Shown one piece after another: positions 23,025 to 33,668 of a stretch of 64,000 nt of DNA. The translations under genes were made by a program, and so were the position numbers. The DNA is from Boesenbergia rotunda (Eukaryota > Streptophyta > Magnoliopsida > Zingiberales > Zingiberaceae): assembly GCA_024364735.1 (NCBI GenBank), contig JAGFNQ010000289.1, forward strand, positions 850,927 to 914,926, given 5' to 3'. Each line of letters starts with the position of its first letter. Within the stretch, counting starts at the first letter, position 1. The notes under the pieces are model-generated. The model did not search any database, was not told where the DNA came from, and saw only the letters and a list, made by a program, of their open reading frames with translations.

Positions 23025-23706
23025 TCTCCTTCACTCTGAGCTGATGGTAACCTGATCGCAGATCTATCTTGGAGAACACTGTGGCTCCCTTCAGCTGATC
23101 AAATAAATCATCTATCCTTGGCAAAGGATATCTGTTCTTGATGGTTACCTTATTCAAAGCTCGATAATCTATGCACATTCGCATAGATCCATCTTTCTTC
23201 TTGACCAACAGTACAGGAGCTCCCCAAGGTGAATGACTAGGGCGGATGAAACCCTTGTCAAGCAGCTCTTGCAATTGTTCTTGTAATTCTTTCAGTTCTG
23301 CTGGTGCCATGCGATAAGGTGCCTTCGAAATTGGGTTGGTTCCTTGGGCCAACTCAATTTCAAACTCAATTTCCCGATTGGGAAGGAGTCCTGGTAACTC
23401 TTCAGGAAACACCTCAGGATAGTCACAGACTACCCTCACTTCTTCTCTCTTCAATCCTTCTCCTTGACTTGCATCCACTATATGAGCTAGAAAACCAGAG
23501 CACCCTTTCTCTAACATTCTCTGAGCTTGTAAGGTAGATAGGAACCTATTTATCTTTCTCCTTGGGTCTCCAATAAACTCAAATGAAGGTTCTGCTTCCG
23601 GTGTGAACTTGACTTTTCTCTTGCGGCAGTCTATAGAAGCATTATACTTGCTCAAGAAGTCCATTCCTAAAATGACATCGTAATCCTTCATTTCAAGGAC
23701 TACCAA
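22954..23706 (-). pseudogene. Protease C-terminus and RT N-terminal half of element L
   Basis: Begins inside the protease (DYDVILGMDFLSKYNAS, the second conserved protease block). The linker with CDYPEVFPEELPGL follows, then RT fingers/palm: PISKAPYRMAPAELKEL, WGAPVLLVKKKDGSMRMCIDYRALN, and KIDLRSGYHQLR with its catalytic Asp. It loses frame at about 22955 just after YGHYEFVVM. Upstream (23707-23804) the frame still reads the TTLPS...RELYSDL block with a stop. The protease active-site D-T/S-G block is absent. Confidence 0.9.
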
Positions 23707-23804
23707 GTCACTGTAGAGCTCTCGGTTGGAAATCTAGATTGATACTGCCCTTAGCCTCTCAGTAGAGGCCATCACTTCCCTTGACGGTAAAGTTGTTAAG
23801 AACT

Positions 23805-24131
23805 TCATCGTTCAACCTTTCTGGTGGCCTTTATACTGTTTAAGTAGTGCTTAGTTATCAAAGCACTACTTATTAGTTCTTCGGAGGTTTGCAGCCTCTT
23901 AACACCGCTAGCCCCCTTTAACGCTATCTCAGGCCTTAACATCTTGATCATTAGCCTAACTATCTCTTTTTTTTCTGTGCTAACTAGCTCTAGGCACAGA
24001 TGAGCTAACCGCTTAAACATCTTCACTGCTTCATCCACGGATAGTTCTCCTTGTCTGAACTCCGTGAATTCATCATAATGCTTGTTGGTTACTTGCATGT
24101 GAAAGTATTCTTCGAAGAACTCAGTCTCGAA
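23805..24131 (-). pseudogene. Gag fragment of element L
   Basis: Matches gag of element K (63038-63505): FETEFFEEYFH, KHYDEFTEFRQGELSVDEAVKMFKRLA, PEIALKGASG and LISSALITKHYLN. The segment that should follow, with the zinc knuckle and protease active site, is deleted between here and 23706. The N-terminus is lost at the truncation point with element C (about 24131). It is probably a retrotransposon-gag-domain remnant only. Confidence 0.85.
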
Positions 24132-24158
24132 GTTGGTTACTTGCATGTGAAAGTATTC
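24084..24158. repeat. 27-bp direct duplication at the L/C junction
   Basis: The 27-mer starting 'gttggttacttgcatgtg' occurs exactly at 24084-24110 (inside L gag, where it codes FHMQVTNKH) and again at 24132-24158, where gypsy gag sequence stops and C-type gag begins. This looks like a repair or template-switch scar, or an assembly error. Confidence 0.85.
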
Positions 24159-24356
24159 AAATTTGAATTTAGAATTATCCTTAAGATTTTCAAATTTGAA
24201 TTTAGAATTATCCTAATGATTTTTAAATTTGAATTCAGAATTATCCTTAAGATTTTCAAATTCAAATTCAGAATTATCCTTAAGATTTTCAAATTTGAAT
24301 TCAGAATTATCAGATTTAATTTCTAAATTATTTTCAGGATTACCAGATTTAATTTC
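24159..24356 (-). repeat. 33-bp in-frame tandem repeat in gag of element C
   Basis: Six units of 33 bp (24159, 24192, 24225, 24258, 24291, 24324), the first five closely alike. Read on the minus strand they encode an 11-residue acidic/aromatic unit, ENLKDNSEFEF and variants. Unit length is a multiple of 3, so the frame is preserved. This is consistent with expansion inside the Sirevirus gag tail. Confidence 0.85.
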
Positions 24357-24872
24357 TAAATTATCTTCAGGATTTTAATAGATTTTATTTCTAAATTATC
24401 CTCAAGATTATTAGATTTTTCATAATTAAAATTACCAGAATTATCAGAATTAAAATTAATGTTAATTTCAGAATTAATTTTAGGAATTAATGAATTAACA
24501 TTAAGGATTAAACAGTTGATTCTTGATATTTTAACATTATTGATATTTTGTAATTGGTCATGCAGAACATTAACTTGACTATTCACAAAATTTAACTTAT
24601 CAGAAAAATTATCTAAATTATTTACATAAGATAGTGCAGGAATTTTAAAAATTTTCAGAACGTAAATTCTGCATGTCTTTGTCGGACACTTATTTTTGTA
24701 GTGTCCGTATTTTTTGCACTTGAAGCATTTGATGTGATCTTTGTTCCTTCGGCCTCCTGGTGTTGGTACGTCTTTTGCCTCCTGTTGCTGGTACGTCTTT
24801 TGTCGCCGTCTTTTTATAGTGCACTCCCTCCCTACACGTGAAGCATATAATATGGAACTTAAAAATAGACAT
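24357..24872 (-). pseudogene. Gag remnant of element C (zinc knuckle and tail)
   Basis: A CCHC knuckle is readable at about 24675-24735 (CFKCKKYGHYKNKCPTK), followed by an Asn/Leu-rich probable coiled-coil segment (NSQVNVLHDQLQNINN) that runs into the 33-bp repeats. A second, out-of-frame knuckle-like start (CFTCREGVHYKK) lies just upstream. The N-terminal gag domain seen in A and D (FSGE(D/N)F.YW) is absent: only about 95 bp separate this remnant from the PBS. Gag is therefore truncated at its N-terminus. Confidence 0.7.
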
Positions 24873-24967
24873 TTTTTTTTAAAATTGTACCTGATTCACC
24901 CCTGGGCTCCCCCTCAACTCCTGGCGTCTTTGCTCCGTCGGCTGTTAGTCCGGTGAAGAGCGGTCTA

Positions 24968-24979
24968 GCTCTGATACCA
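24968..24979 (-). promoter_or_regulatory. Primer binding site of element C
   Basis: TGGTATCAGAGC on the minus strand, a perfect complement to the plant initiator-Met tRNA 3' end, two bases from the LTR. Confidence 0.88.
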
Positions 24980-24981
24980 AT

Positions 24982-25620
24982 TGTAGGACCGGTGCCGTCG
25001 ATAGAGGGGGGTGAATATCGACCGTAAATCTTTCTTGTGGAAATCGTCTTTCAGATCTTCGTTCTAGACTCAGAGTTAGTGTAGTGGAAAATATACAGAA
25101 CGAAGAAAACAGACAACAACATAGATTGCATGCGGGAATTTTTACCTGGTTCCCGACCCCCCATGGTCAGTACATCCAAGGCCTATGCACGGGAACACCC
25201 GTCCACTAATGGTCTCCTTTCCGGACTTTCCAGAGGTGGAGAAACCCGTCTTACAGTGCAATAATTAAAATCAGAAATATAGTAAATTGAGTGCGGAATA
25301 ATAAAAGCAAACTGAACAAACAAGATTTGAATCTCGGCCGATCTGGACCTCCGAAGTGCCGCGCACTTCCTCCTGGAGCCTCCTGGTCGCAGAGCTTCAT
25401 CGTTAGCGCTTTGTCATCACTTGGGAAGCTTAGAATGAGTCTTGGAAGTTGTGTTCTGAGCCTTGGGGTCGAAGCCCCTTTTATAGGCTTCATTGGGGCG
25501 CCTGTGATCACCGGGGCACCTCAATGGGCTTGGTCAAACTTTATCTCGCGCCGAACTCGCCGCTGCAGATAAGGCCTCTGACCAGGGCGCCCTGGACCTC
25601 CCAGGCACCTCCATGAAAGC
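24982..25620 (-). repeat. 5' LTR of element C, truncated
   Basis: Starts TGTAGGACC and follows the 14613 LTR until 'cacctccatgaaagc' at 25620, where it switches abruptly to B-type LTR sequence. It retains the TATA box (25478-25486) but has lost the upstream hairpin array. Confidence 0.85.
25478..25486 (-). promoter_or_regulatory. TATA box in 5' LTR of element C
   Basis: CTATAAAAG on the minus strand, same context as at 15111-15119. Confidence 0.6.
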
Positions 25621-27229
25621 CATGTCTTTCAGTATTCACCTAATGTAGTCGTGTTCTCTTTTCATAATAAAGATGTTCATATAATAAAAGTCATGTCTTT
25701 CAGTATACACATCTTACATAATTATCATAATTAATTAAACAAACAAGATCAAAAGGAACCAAACAAGAAGATATACATCTTGATTACCTCGCGATCTTCT
25801 ATTGTATGACCCAACCTCTTCTTCAACGTCGTGTGGGCGACGATCTTCCAAGAATCAAAGTCACCAAGGCACAAACCCAAGCTTTCTTCTCCTTCCTTCT
25901 TCCTTGGCCGAATCCCTAGCCTCCTTGTAGGTTGCCACCGACCAAGATGAAAAGAGGAACCCTCCTCTTTTTCTTGCGCCGGCTCCAAAGGATGAAGAGG
26001 AAGATGAGAAGAAGAAGAAGAAGTTAAGAAGCCTCTTCCTCACCAACCCTAACCGGCCTAACCTTCTCCCCTTCTCCTTACTTGCGGCGCCAACACCACA
26101 AGGGAGAAGGTTTCTCCTCCTAAAACCGGCCACACCTTCCTCTCCTTCTTCTTGCCGCACACCACAAAAGGAAGATATGGACTCCTCCTTACCCTTGTGA
26201 TTGCCAACCAAGAAGTAGGGAAGAAAAAGAGAAGAAAAGAAGGAGGTTTCCTTCCTTTCTTCCTACTGCCGGCATGCCCTAGGAGAGAGAAGGGAGAGAG
26301 GAGAGGCTTAGGATTCTCTTGTGTTAGATGAATTGGATGCCTTGGTCTCATGACTCCATGAGGTATATATATGCTACAATAGGGACCATGAGGAAGAGTT
26401 GGGTCTTGGCCACCCAATGGATCAAGGCCCGATCCATTAATGATGATCCATTCCACTAGAGGATCACCATTAATCTACCTCACCAACCCCCATATTTAAA
26501 TATGGGCTCCACATATTATGAGTACAAAAATCTCCTCGTGTTTATGATATCGAATGTCCATTAATTAATTAAATTACTAACAATTTAATTAATTAATATC
26601 TAACTCCTTGAGTAGTATCACTCAACCTTATCATCATGTCGGGCCAAGTTCACCTGGAGGATTTAACATGATGAGCTGTATGAGCTCCTCAAGGGGGCAT
26701 CATCAACCTGACTCACCAGGAAATAGTTTCCTTCTATAATCAATGGCACACCATGTAAATAATATTATTTCTCAATTTATCGGGCCTATCGATTTAACCA
26801 ATAAATCTCGCCCACTAGTAAATCAAAGAAATAAATATTAAGTATATATGCTCGTTATTATATCAGGATTAAGAGCATGTACTCCATAATAAATGAGGTC
26901 TGATTCAATTATATAGTCAGTATAAATCGAATCACCTCTACTCAATACACACAAAGTGTACTAGTGTAATTCTATGATCAAGATAAACAAATACACTACA
27001 ACCATGCCAATGGTTTGTCCAAAACCATCTAGGTTGTGAGCCTCTACTTATACTCTACGAGGGACAGATAACATGATCTTCTGTGTGACACCACATACCG
27101 TGTTATATACAATGTAAAGTTTTAGACAATATGCAAATAAATAACCAATATAAATATGTAAACAATGATCATGTGATTCTCATTCAAATGTAGATGTCCA
27201 TACAAAAGCTAGGCTTCTAGTATACATCC
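25621..27229 (-). repeat. Rearranged B-family LTR pieces
   Basis: 25621-25718 is the LTR start (the 'cttttcataataaagatg' end, matching 10510-10587), with its last 14 bp duplicated. At 25719 it is fused to the opposite end of a B-type LTR, which then runs rightward to about 27226 with the usual modules: GC-rich leader at 25750-26300, 'tatatatatgc' TATA-like sequence at 26360, 'caacccccatattt', and 'acactagtgtaattc'. No gene here; the small open frames in the GC-rich part are low-complexity. It may be what is left of the 5' LTR of element B. Confidence 0.7.
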
Positions 27230-27407
27230 CATCGTAAACAGTCAAGGACCATGGGCCTTGGAGTAGGAGCCGACTGCGACTCCGAACCAAGTAAAAACAA
27301 ACGTATTAGCATTGCTTTGTTTTTCCGCTGCGCAAATTACTCTAAGTTTTCCGAAAAATTGTCGATTGATATTCACCCCCCCTCTATCGATTCAAATCGA
27401 TCCCACA
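27230..27407 (+). repeat. 5' LTR remnant of element D
   Basis: Only the last about 178 bp remain, ending CGATCCCACA. They match the end of the 3' LTR (36290-36468), including 'ggagtaggagccgac' and 'gatattcaccccc'. The upstream side is B-type LTR with no TSD, so the 5' end was lost by rearrangement. Confidence 0.85.
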
Positions 27408-27409
27408 AG

Positions 27410-27421
27410 TGGTCTCAGAGC
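27410..27421 (+). promoter_or_regulatory. Primer binding site of element D
   Basis: TGGTCTCAGAGC, one mismatch from the iMet-tRNA complement, two bases after the LTR. Confidence 0.8.
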
Positions 27422-27653
27422 GGGTGGCTCAAACTTGGTGCAACCACCAGTTGAGCATTTTTTTGGATTCTTCAAATTTTAAATATTTTTTTCGTATTTT
27501 TCTCGTTAATTGAGGTTGGTGCAACACCACTCGATTTTTTGTTATTACTATTTTTTTCTACCGCACTACTAATCCAAGACTTAGTCTTGGGATGAGTTTT
27601 CTTGTAAATTTTTTGCAGTTAAAATTCAATGGCCAACCAAGAGTGGCACAGTG

Positions 27654-29879
27654 TGTTAGTGATATGAGAAAAATGTCCTAAGGCAATCGCCTTATGATTA
27701 TAATCATTTATTTTAATAATGAATATTCACTATTTGAGTATACATGTGTATGTATTTGATTGAGATCTTAAACTCATTTACTGAATGCCCGCAATACAAT
27801 TCATAGCATGAGAGAATTTGTGATGAATTCACAACTAGTGATTATCTCTACATGTGCAATTATGAAGTATTGAAATTGTCCCTAGTCGATGAATTGATAA
27901 ATACGGACACTATCAATTCTGTTGAGACTATCATGGGTTATTCTCTAATCAGCTGATTCTCACTGGCTGGTGACATTGGGATGTCTGGAGATAAACATGA
28001 ATGCTAGTTAAGGAGTGAAGTTCTTACTGCAGCTTAAGTGAAGTTCATATGGTAGTCTACATATAGATATGTCAGTGAAGTTCTTACTGCAGCTTAAGTG
28101 CGATGTTCCTTTGATTTGCGGTGTTCAAGTCATCTTGGTCATGGAGACTTATACTTTGACATCTTAAGCAAGCATCTCCAAGGAGGTGTGGACCCAGGAT
28201 GATTGGGTATAAGCCGAAGTGCCCGAAGATGTTTGAACAGCCTACAAAGGATTCACCACTCCTTGCGAGGAGATGTATACCCGAGACCTATCGTCGGATT
28301 GTTACTCGAAGCCTCTGGCCAGAGCATGATATGTTCAGAGTATGAATCTCTTAAATACATGAGAGTAATTAGAATCTGTAGGACGAGAAAAACGTTACTT
28401 GGGCTAGGTGTGACGTAGTTAGCCTAGTGGGGACTGACACACATAGACCATGTCCTAAACCAAGTGGGTATAAGATAGTGAAGGGAATGGGGCACGATTC
28501 ATTATAGCTGCTGAAGGGTTTCAGAATTGTTTCTGAGGTCAACCGTTGATCTTTCGATTAATTGGGGATCATGATGTACTACTAGGTGCCACTCATGATC
28601 CTTCTATAATTGGTTAATTATAGACGGCCAACATAAATCGAAAGCCTATTTAGTCACACGCACTACGAGTAATCCGAGAGATTTAAAACGAGTCGAAAAT
28701 TGGATTTTCCAATCAAGAGAGATTAGGTTTGGTTGAGCCAAACGATAAGTCGAATCTGAATTTTTTAGAGACGCATCGGAAGCGTAAAATGGCTAAGTCT
28801 TTTGAAGACTTAATAGATAAATTAAATGAGTTTAATTCATTGGGGCATGGCTTGGATGGGTCGGCCAAAGAGGGTCTCCACCCTCTTTGCTTGGCCGGCC
28901 ACAACAAAGGGAGAGAACCAAGTTTTTGTTTCAATTTATAAAATAAACTAAGTGTGGTTTGTTTTATAAAATTATGGATGATATAAATTTTTATATAATA
29001 AACCAAGGTTTGGTTTATTTTTCATGGAAATTAAAATGAACCATGGATTGGTTTATTTTATTTTATAAAATCAATGATGGATTGATTTACCATGATAAGA
29101 AAATTTATTTCATAAGAAAAAGGAGACTTGGTTGGTTTTTATCATGAATTAAAATATGATAAAACTTGGCATGATGGAATAAGTCATAGAAAATTTATTC
29201 CATAAGAAAAAAGAGACTTGGCGGTCGAGAGGCCAATATATAAAGGACCCAAGGCAAGGCTTGGAAATCAATCGAAGTATTCTTGCCTGGGCTCTCTCCC
29301 TCTCCTCCCTTCTTTCTCTTGGCCGGCCACAAGGCTCTTCTCCCCTCTTCTTGCCGTGAGCACAAGGAGAAGCACCGAGGCGACAAAGTTCTTCCGTTGG
29401 GACGATCTTCCTCTCCGGCCATTATCACCATGGGATTGGGCGCAAGTTATCTTCCTCCTTCTCGCCGGAATTGTGATTCTGGCCAACCTTGGTAGTGAGT
29501 TTTTCCGATGTGATTACTTCTCTCTTGGTTTTCTTGTTGCGTTCTCGGAGAATCTAGTAGTTCTCGAGAACACGAATCTCGTGGCTTTGCAAAGTCATCC
29601 CGAAGATACTCGGTGTGGACGCGAATAGAGGCGGAGCTTCCGAGGGACGCTTACGGTTGGATCTCGTCCCTTCCTTCGAGTTACGCGAGGTAATACGTAC
29701 ATTAGTTTACATTTCTGCAAAATTTTAAATATATGATCATGTCTACACAAGATAAAGTTGCATGCTTAGATGTGTGGTTAAATAATTTGAGAAATTATTT
29801 ATGCTAAACCTTCCGCTGCACGTAATTAATTTTAAAATTACGAACCCGCATCCATGTCAACATGCACCCGGTCCCAACA
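27654..29879 (+). mobile_element. Solo LTR S1 inserted in gag of element D
   Basis: 2,226 bp, TGTTAG...CCAACA, flanked by an exact 5-bp duplication CAGTG (27649-27653 and 29880-29884). It interrupts codon 9 of the gag frame; the reading frame is restored if the insert and one TSD are ignored. A full-length homologue with its own TSD is at 39478-41769. There is no internal PBS, PPT or pol, and the two copies are colinear end to end, so this is a solo LTR rather than a full element. TATA box at 29237. Its parent family is not present in the window. Confidence 0.9.
29237..29245 (+). promoter_or_regulatory. TATA box of solo LTR S1
   Basis: TATATAAAG, conserved at 41127-41135 in S2, followed in both by a C/T-rich leader and the block 'cgaatagaggcggagctt'. 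Confidence 0.6.
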
Positions 29880-29884
29880 CAGTG

Positions 29885-31017
29885 CCCGCCCACCGTTTTT
29901 CTCCGGTGAAAATTTCTATTTTTGGAGGAGTCAAATGGAATCTCATCTGAAGGCCCATATGGACATATGGATGATAATCAAAACAGGATTCTCTTTTCCA
30001 GCAGAAAATGGATTATCAATCGTGCGGGATAAACTGGATGAACAAATGCTCAAGAAGATTGAGACAGATGCAAGGGCAACTGCAATCCTACAATGTGGCC
30101 TAACCAAGGAACAACTCAAACTAGTCGGATCATTTCGATGTGCTAGAGAAATTTGGGAGAAGCTGATCAATCTACATCAAGAAAGCTCAGATGAAGAAGA
30201 AGGTCAGGTAAGTTATCTTGCACTCTCGGCTCAAGCACAAGTAGCTGAGACAAACTCAGTACCCGACTTCGAAATCAACTTTGGATCAGAAGATGAGTGT
30301 GATCAGATAGAATCCATACCCGACTTCAAAATCGAACCAGAATCAGAAGACGAGTCTGTCCAGACAAAATCGGTAACTAATTTTGAATATTTTTTAGAAT
30401 TAAGGTCAAATGAGCAAACTAATACTGCAATGGTCGAGGAAAGTATAGTTTCTATTGCAGGGAAAACTCCTGGAAGAACCTAGAAAAAGAGGCTTCAACC
30501 AGTACCCGAGTCTGACTCAGACTCAGAATCAGACGACCATGAAGGAGATCATCCCAAACTGGTCCAGTGGGCTAGTGACTACTACAAGATGTTGAAGAAC
30601 CGAACAAGCAAAAGGAAGACGGCTAAAATCAAGGGGGAGATTCCCAACGAGGAATCAAAAGGTAAAATTGTAAATTCAAATTTTAAAAGCCATATAGTAT
30701 GTTATAAATGCAGGGAGAAGGGACACTACTATGACCAGTGTCCTACTCGTAAAAGTCGGTCTTCATCACCTATAATAAAAGGAACTCCCAAGGATGTTGG
30801 ACAAACAACCGACAAAGGTAAATTTACATTATTTGAAAATCCAGTGTTTGCCTTAAATAACGTGATTGAATCATATAAATTAGTTAAGGAAAATTTCAAA
30901 AAATTAGAACATGAAAATGAAGCACTGAAACGTAAAGTTAATATGCTTGAAAAGTTAATTCACAATCTTGCTGATTTCGAAAATCTGGAGTATTACTCCA
31001 ATTATGACTTTACTTAG
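29885..31017 (+). pseudogene. Gag of element D
   Basis: The start codon is at 27629, the first eight codons end at the S1 insertion, and the rest runs from 29885. N-terminal gag domain: FFSGENFYFWRSQME, closely like element A. It then lacks the about 100-residue central part present in A and instead has an acidic segment with a threefold imperfect repeat of a 'SVPDFEI...SEDE' unit. One in-frame stop (TAG, 30481-30483) precedes a Ser/Asp-rich stretch, the CCHC knuckle CYKCREKGHYYDQC (about 30700-30740) and a coiled-coil tail (ENFKKLEHENEALKRKVNMLEKL), ending at 31017. Apart from S1 and the one stop the frame is intact. Confidence 0.87.
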
Positions 31018-32339
31018 ATATTTGTTTGCTTTAATTGCTTGTTGTACGTTTATTTTTTCCCTTTATTATGCTTAGAATTAGGATTGGTTAGTTTAAGGAT
31101 AAATGACATACTTAAAACTTGAACAACATAGTATTAGGCGGAGGTGAGATGATAGTACGTTAGGGAAGCCTTTCTAATAAGGTCAAGTAGGGTAAGGCGT
31201 ACCCTACTCGGTCTGTTTAGTCTGGTAGAACTAGCCGAAGCTACCGATCCAAAACCTAAGCTACTTAGACCAAAATTTTTCAAGAAGTAATTTGAAAATG
31301 GGCTTTCGATAAAAGGCTTTGTCAACGAAAGGGTTGTTGCTCCAATAAGGCTACGGCCACAGAAGGTCTCTGTGCCTCGCCAAGACCTGGAAGTCGATTA
31401 TCGAAACTCAAATTTAATTTACATTTTGATAAATTTGAATCTAACACAAGTTTTAATTAAATCATAGATTTAACATTAATTCAAAGATAAAAATAATACC
31501 TCACAAAATAGATAAGGAAACCTGATTTGTCACGTAGAACTGGGTGAGATGTCTAGGACCTAATAATATAGTTCAATTCAACTGTATTCAAAATTTTCAA
31601 GATTAATTCAAAGATTTCCTTTCAAAATTAATTCAAAATTCTCTCAATTTTTTTTAAATTAATCCAACATTTTCTCTAAAAATTAATTCAACATGGTTGT
31701 AAAATTTATTCAACATTTTTCAAAAATAACACGCCAAACTAAGTCTTGAATGGAATTGTACTAAGATCTAGGACTTGAGTTTGAAGAATTTCCAGAACAC
31801 TTAGAAAAATATCCTTGTAGTCAACAAGGTTACCTAGGGTTGTGTCAGACTGAAAAAGAAGCTAAGTCAAGTAAAATATTATGTTTTCAAAAGTACTAAT
31901 ATTTTTCAAAAGTACTAATATCTTTCAAAATACTAATATCTTTTCTAAATGAATTACAAATATCTTTCAAAGTACAAATATTTTTCGATGTACAAATACC
32001 TATCAAAATACTAACTTTTCTAATGCACTAAATTTCTGTAAGTGAATTTTTTTTGAAAAGTGCATAATTTTTTTAAGGTGAAAATCTTTTCTAGATGAAT
32101 TTTTTTTGGCAATATTAAGTTCAAAATAGTTTTCTAAAAGTACAAAATACTTTTCCATGTTCTCAATACTTTTCAAAGTATAATTTTTTTGTGCAAGTTA
32201 AGTACATAATTTTTTTTAACTAATACTTAGTCCTTTTCAAACAAAAAGGGAAGAATTTTGAAAATTGTTTTATCAAAAATGATATGTTTTCAAAAATTAT
32301 ACTAAGTACTTTCCAAAGGAAAAAAGTTCTTTTTGGTTC

Positions 32340-32700
32340 ATAGATCAAATTCAATTTAGTGGAATCTTTCACTCACTTTTTTTCCATCAAGAACGCTTTA
32401 TGAAATTGTTTGACCCCCGAATTTGGAGTATCCTACTTTCACGTGATTCACAAGGTTCAACAAGCAATCAATATTTCATGATCAAAGGTGTAATACCGCT
32501 TGTAGTAGCAGTCCTTATATCTCGTATTAACAATCGAAAGATGATTTTTTTGGGGCCCCTTCCTATACCTATGAATTCCATTGAACCTGGAAATGAAGTC
32601 TGTTTGATCTTTTTTCTTGTTGAATTCACTAGAGTTGGTTCAATACGGATTTACAATTTCTTTTAACTAGCTCTAATTCGAAATTGACTTGCAATGGGTT
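32340..32700 (+). pseudogene. ycf2: Plastid-derived ycf2 fragment inside element D
   Basis: 32400-32570 translates to KLFDPRIWSILLSRDSQGST, then a stretch ending VVAVLISRINNRKM, and after a short gap LPIPMNSIEP. This is the near-N-terminal region of the chloroplast protein Ycf2. About 30 bp that should follow 'NNRKM' are missing. Upstream, about 32345-32400 is also ycf2-like (QFNLVESF...FHQERF). The part after about 32590 is also unlike the retroelement interior but I could not place it. Retroelement sequence resumes at about 32715. It is non-functional: a nuclear plastid insertion (NUPT). Confidence 0.85.
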
Positions 32701-32735
32701 TTTATCAATATTTTTTTTGATATATGGCAAAGGGG

Positions 32736-32922
32736 GAGAGAAAAAAAAGGAGAGTAAAATTTTTCAAATTTTATCTTTTTCCAAAAATTAAAGTTGAATT
32801 TCAGTGCAGATGCTGTTTTCAAAGATATATAGAGAAAAAAAGGAGAGTAAAAATTTTTAAATTTTTATCTTTTTCCAAAAAGTAAAGTTGAATTTCAGTG
32901 CAGATGTTGTTTTCAAAGATAT
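32736..32922 (+). repeat. Tandem duplication of about 92 bp in element D
   Basis: Two copies of a block running from 'gagaaaaaaaggagagtaaa' through 'gaatttcagtgcagatg' to 'caaagatatat' lie end to end, with a few differences. The first copy overlaps a PPT-like box. Confidence 0.85.
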
Positions 32923-33653
32923 ATTTTACTTAAGTGCACAAAATGGTCTAAGCAAATTTTTCTAAGTAAAATGGTCTTAAAATCGTTTTAACTTTTCTAA
33001 GTTGAATTTTTAAGTGCTCAATCTTTCTAAGCAAAAGTTTCCTAAGTAATTTTCTAAGCAAAATGTTTAAGTGCACAAAATCTTTCAAGTAGAATACTTT
33101 TCGAAGTGCACAAAATTTTTCTCTAAGTGAAAATTTTCAAGTGAAATCTTTTTTGCAAAATTTGGCTATGTGAATTTTTTTAAGTAAAATTTTATTAAGA
33201 GTAATTTTTTCAAGTGAATTTTTTTTTTTGGTTTGCAAAAATTGGTTTAATTGGAAAATTTTCTAAGTATAAATTTTGTGCAAACATTGACTTAAAATGA
33301 AATTTTTTTCTACGTAAAAAGTTTGCACAAAAATCTGGTTAAGTGGAATTTTTTGCAAAGCCTTTTTGTTAAGTGAAATTTGGGCTTGCAAACCTTTTCT
33401 AAAAACTGTGCTAAGTGTAAAATTTTTTTTGCAAATACTTTGCTTTGAAAAACACTTAGTCAAAATTTTAAAACACTTTGACTTTTTAAAACTGCATATT
33501 ATTGAGAGCTTCAGGGGGAGAATATCTATTTCAGGGGGAGTTTAGTAAATGTTTTTTCTGTAATCTCCTTGATAAACATGCTTGTTATTTTTAAACATGT
33601 TTGTCTGCTTGAATGGTTTAAACTTAACTTTTTGAACCTGGTTGCCATAAATC

Positions 33654-33668
33654 AAAAAGGGGGAGATT
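33654..33668 (+). promoter_or_regulatory. Polypurine tract of element D
   Basis: AAAAAGGGGGGAGAT-type purine run directly before the LTR start TGTTGG at 33669. Confidence 0.8.

Larger units (their letters stand above)
18090..24131 (-). mobile_element. Element L: 5'-truncated gypsy (chromovirus-like) element
   Basis: Minus-strand Ty3/gypsy order: partial gag, protease fragment, RT, RNase H, integrase, PPT, 3' LTR 18090-20505. It ends within gag at about 24131, so the gag N-terminus, PBS and 5' LTR are missing. The junction carries a 27-bp duplication. Integrase ends in a chromodomain-like tail (EVPLVKVIWQNQKHEEATWE), suggesting the Tekay/Del-type chromoviruses. Closest relative here: element K. 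The left flank is TCCAG (18085-18089), but no partner TSD survives. Confidence 0.88.
14613..25620 (-). mobile_element. Element C: Sirevirus-like element without pol, host of gypsy element L
   Basis: 3' LTR 14613-16199, PPT, non-coding region to 18089, insertion of gypsy element L, then gag remnant (24159-24872), a perfect iMet PBS (24968-24979) and a 5' LTR truncated at 25620. LTR ends are TGTAGGACC...CCAACA. No protease, integrase, RT or RNase H of copia type is present on either side of L. Gag resembles that of elements A and D, and non-coding blocks at 16940-17010 and 17990-18089 match D (reverse strand) and A. A solo copy of the same LTR is at 33983-35532. Confidence 0.8.
31018..33653 (+). 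other. Non-coding interior of element D
   Basis: No pol. 31090-31490 matches the gag-pol spacer of element A (6300-6600 reversed). 31790-31880 matches C (16940-17010 reversed). A+T-rich 'caaaagtactaata' repeats follow (31880-32300), then the plastid-derived piece (32340-32700), a roughly 92-bp tandem duplication, and T/A-rich 'aagtgcacaaaat' repeats to 33480. PPT-like boxes occur at about 32728, 33512 and 33533. Confidence 0.65.

Noticed and set aside
24051..24326. Plus-strand frame with repeated KFEFRIILKIF
   Set aside because: It is the mirror of the 33-bp gag repeat; the minus strand joins in frame to a zinc knuckle, the plus strand to nothing.
25749..26456. Overlapping minus-strand frames in the GC-rich B-type LTR
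   Set aside because: Ser/Lys/Arg/Gly-rich, not conserved between LTR copies (42550-43130, 48900-49580), and located in the LTR leader.
32590..32700. Second plastid gene after the ycf2 fragment
   Set aside because: The frame (FFLVEFTRVGSIRIYNFF) looks organelle-like, but I could not match it to a named plastid gene, so I left it unassigned.
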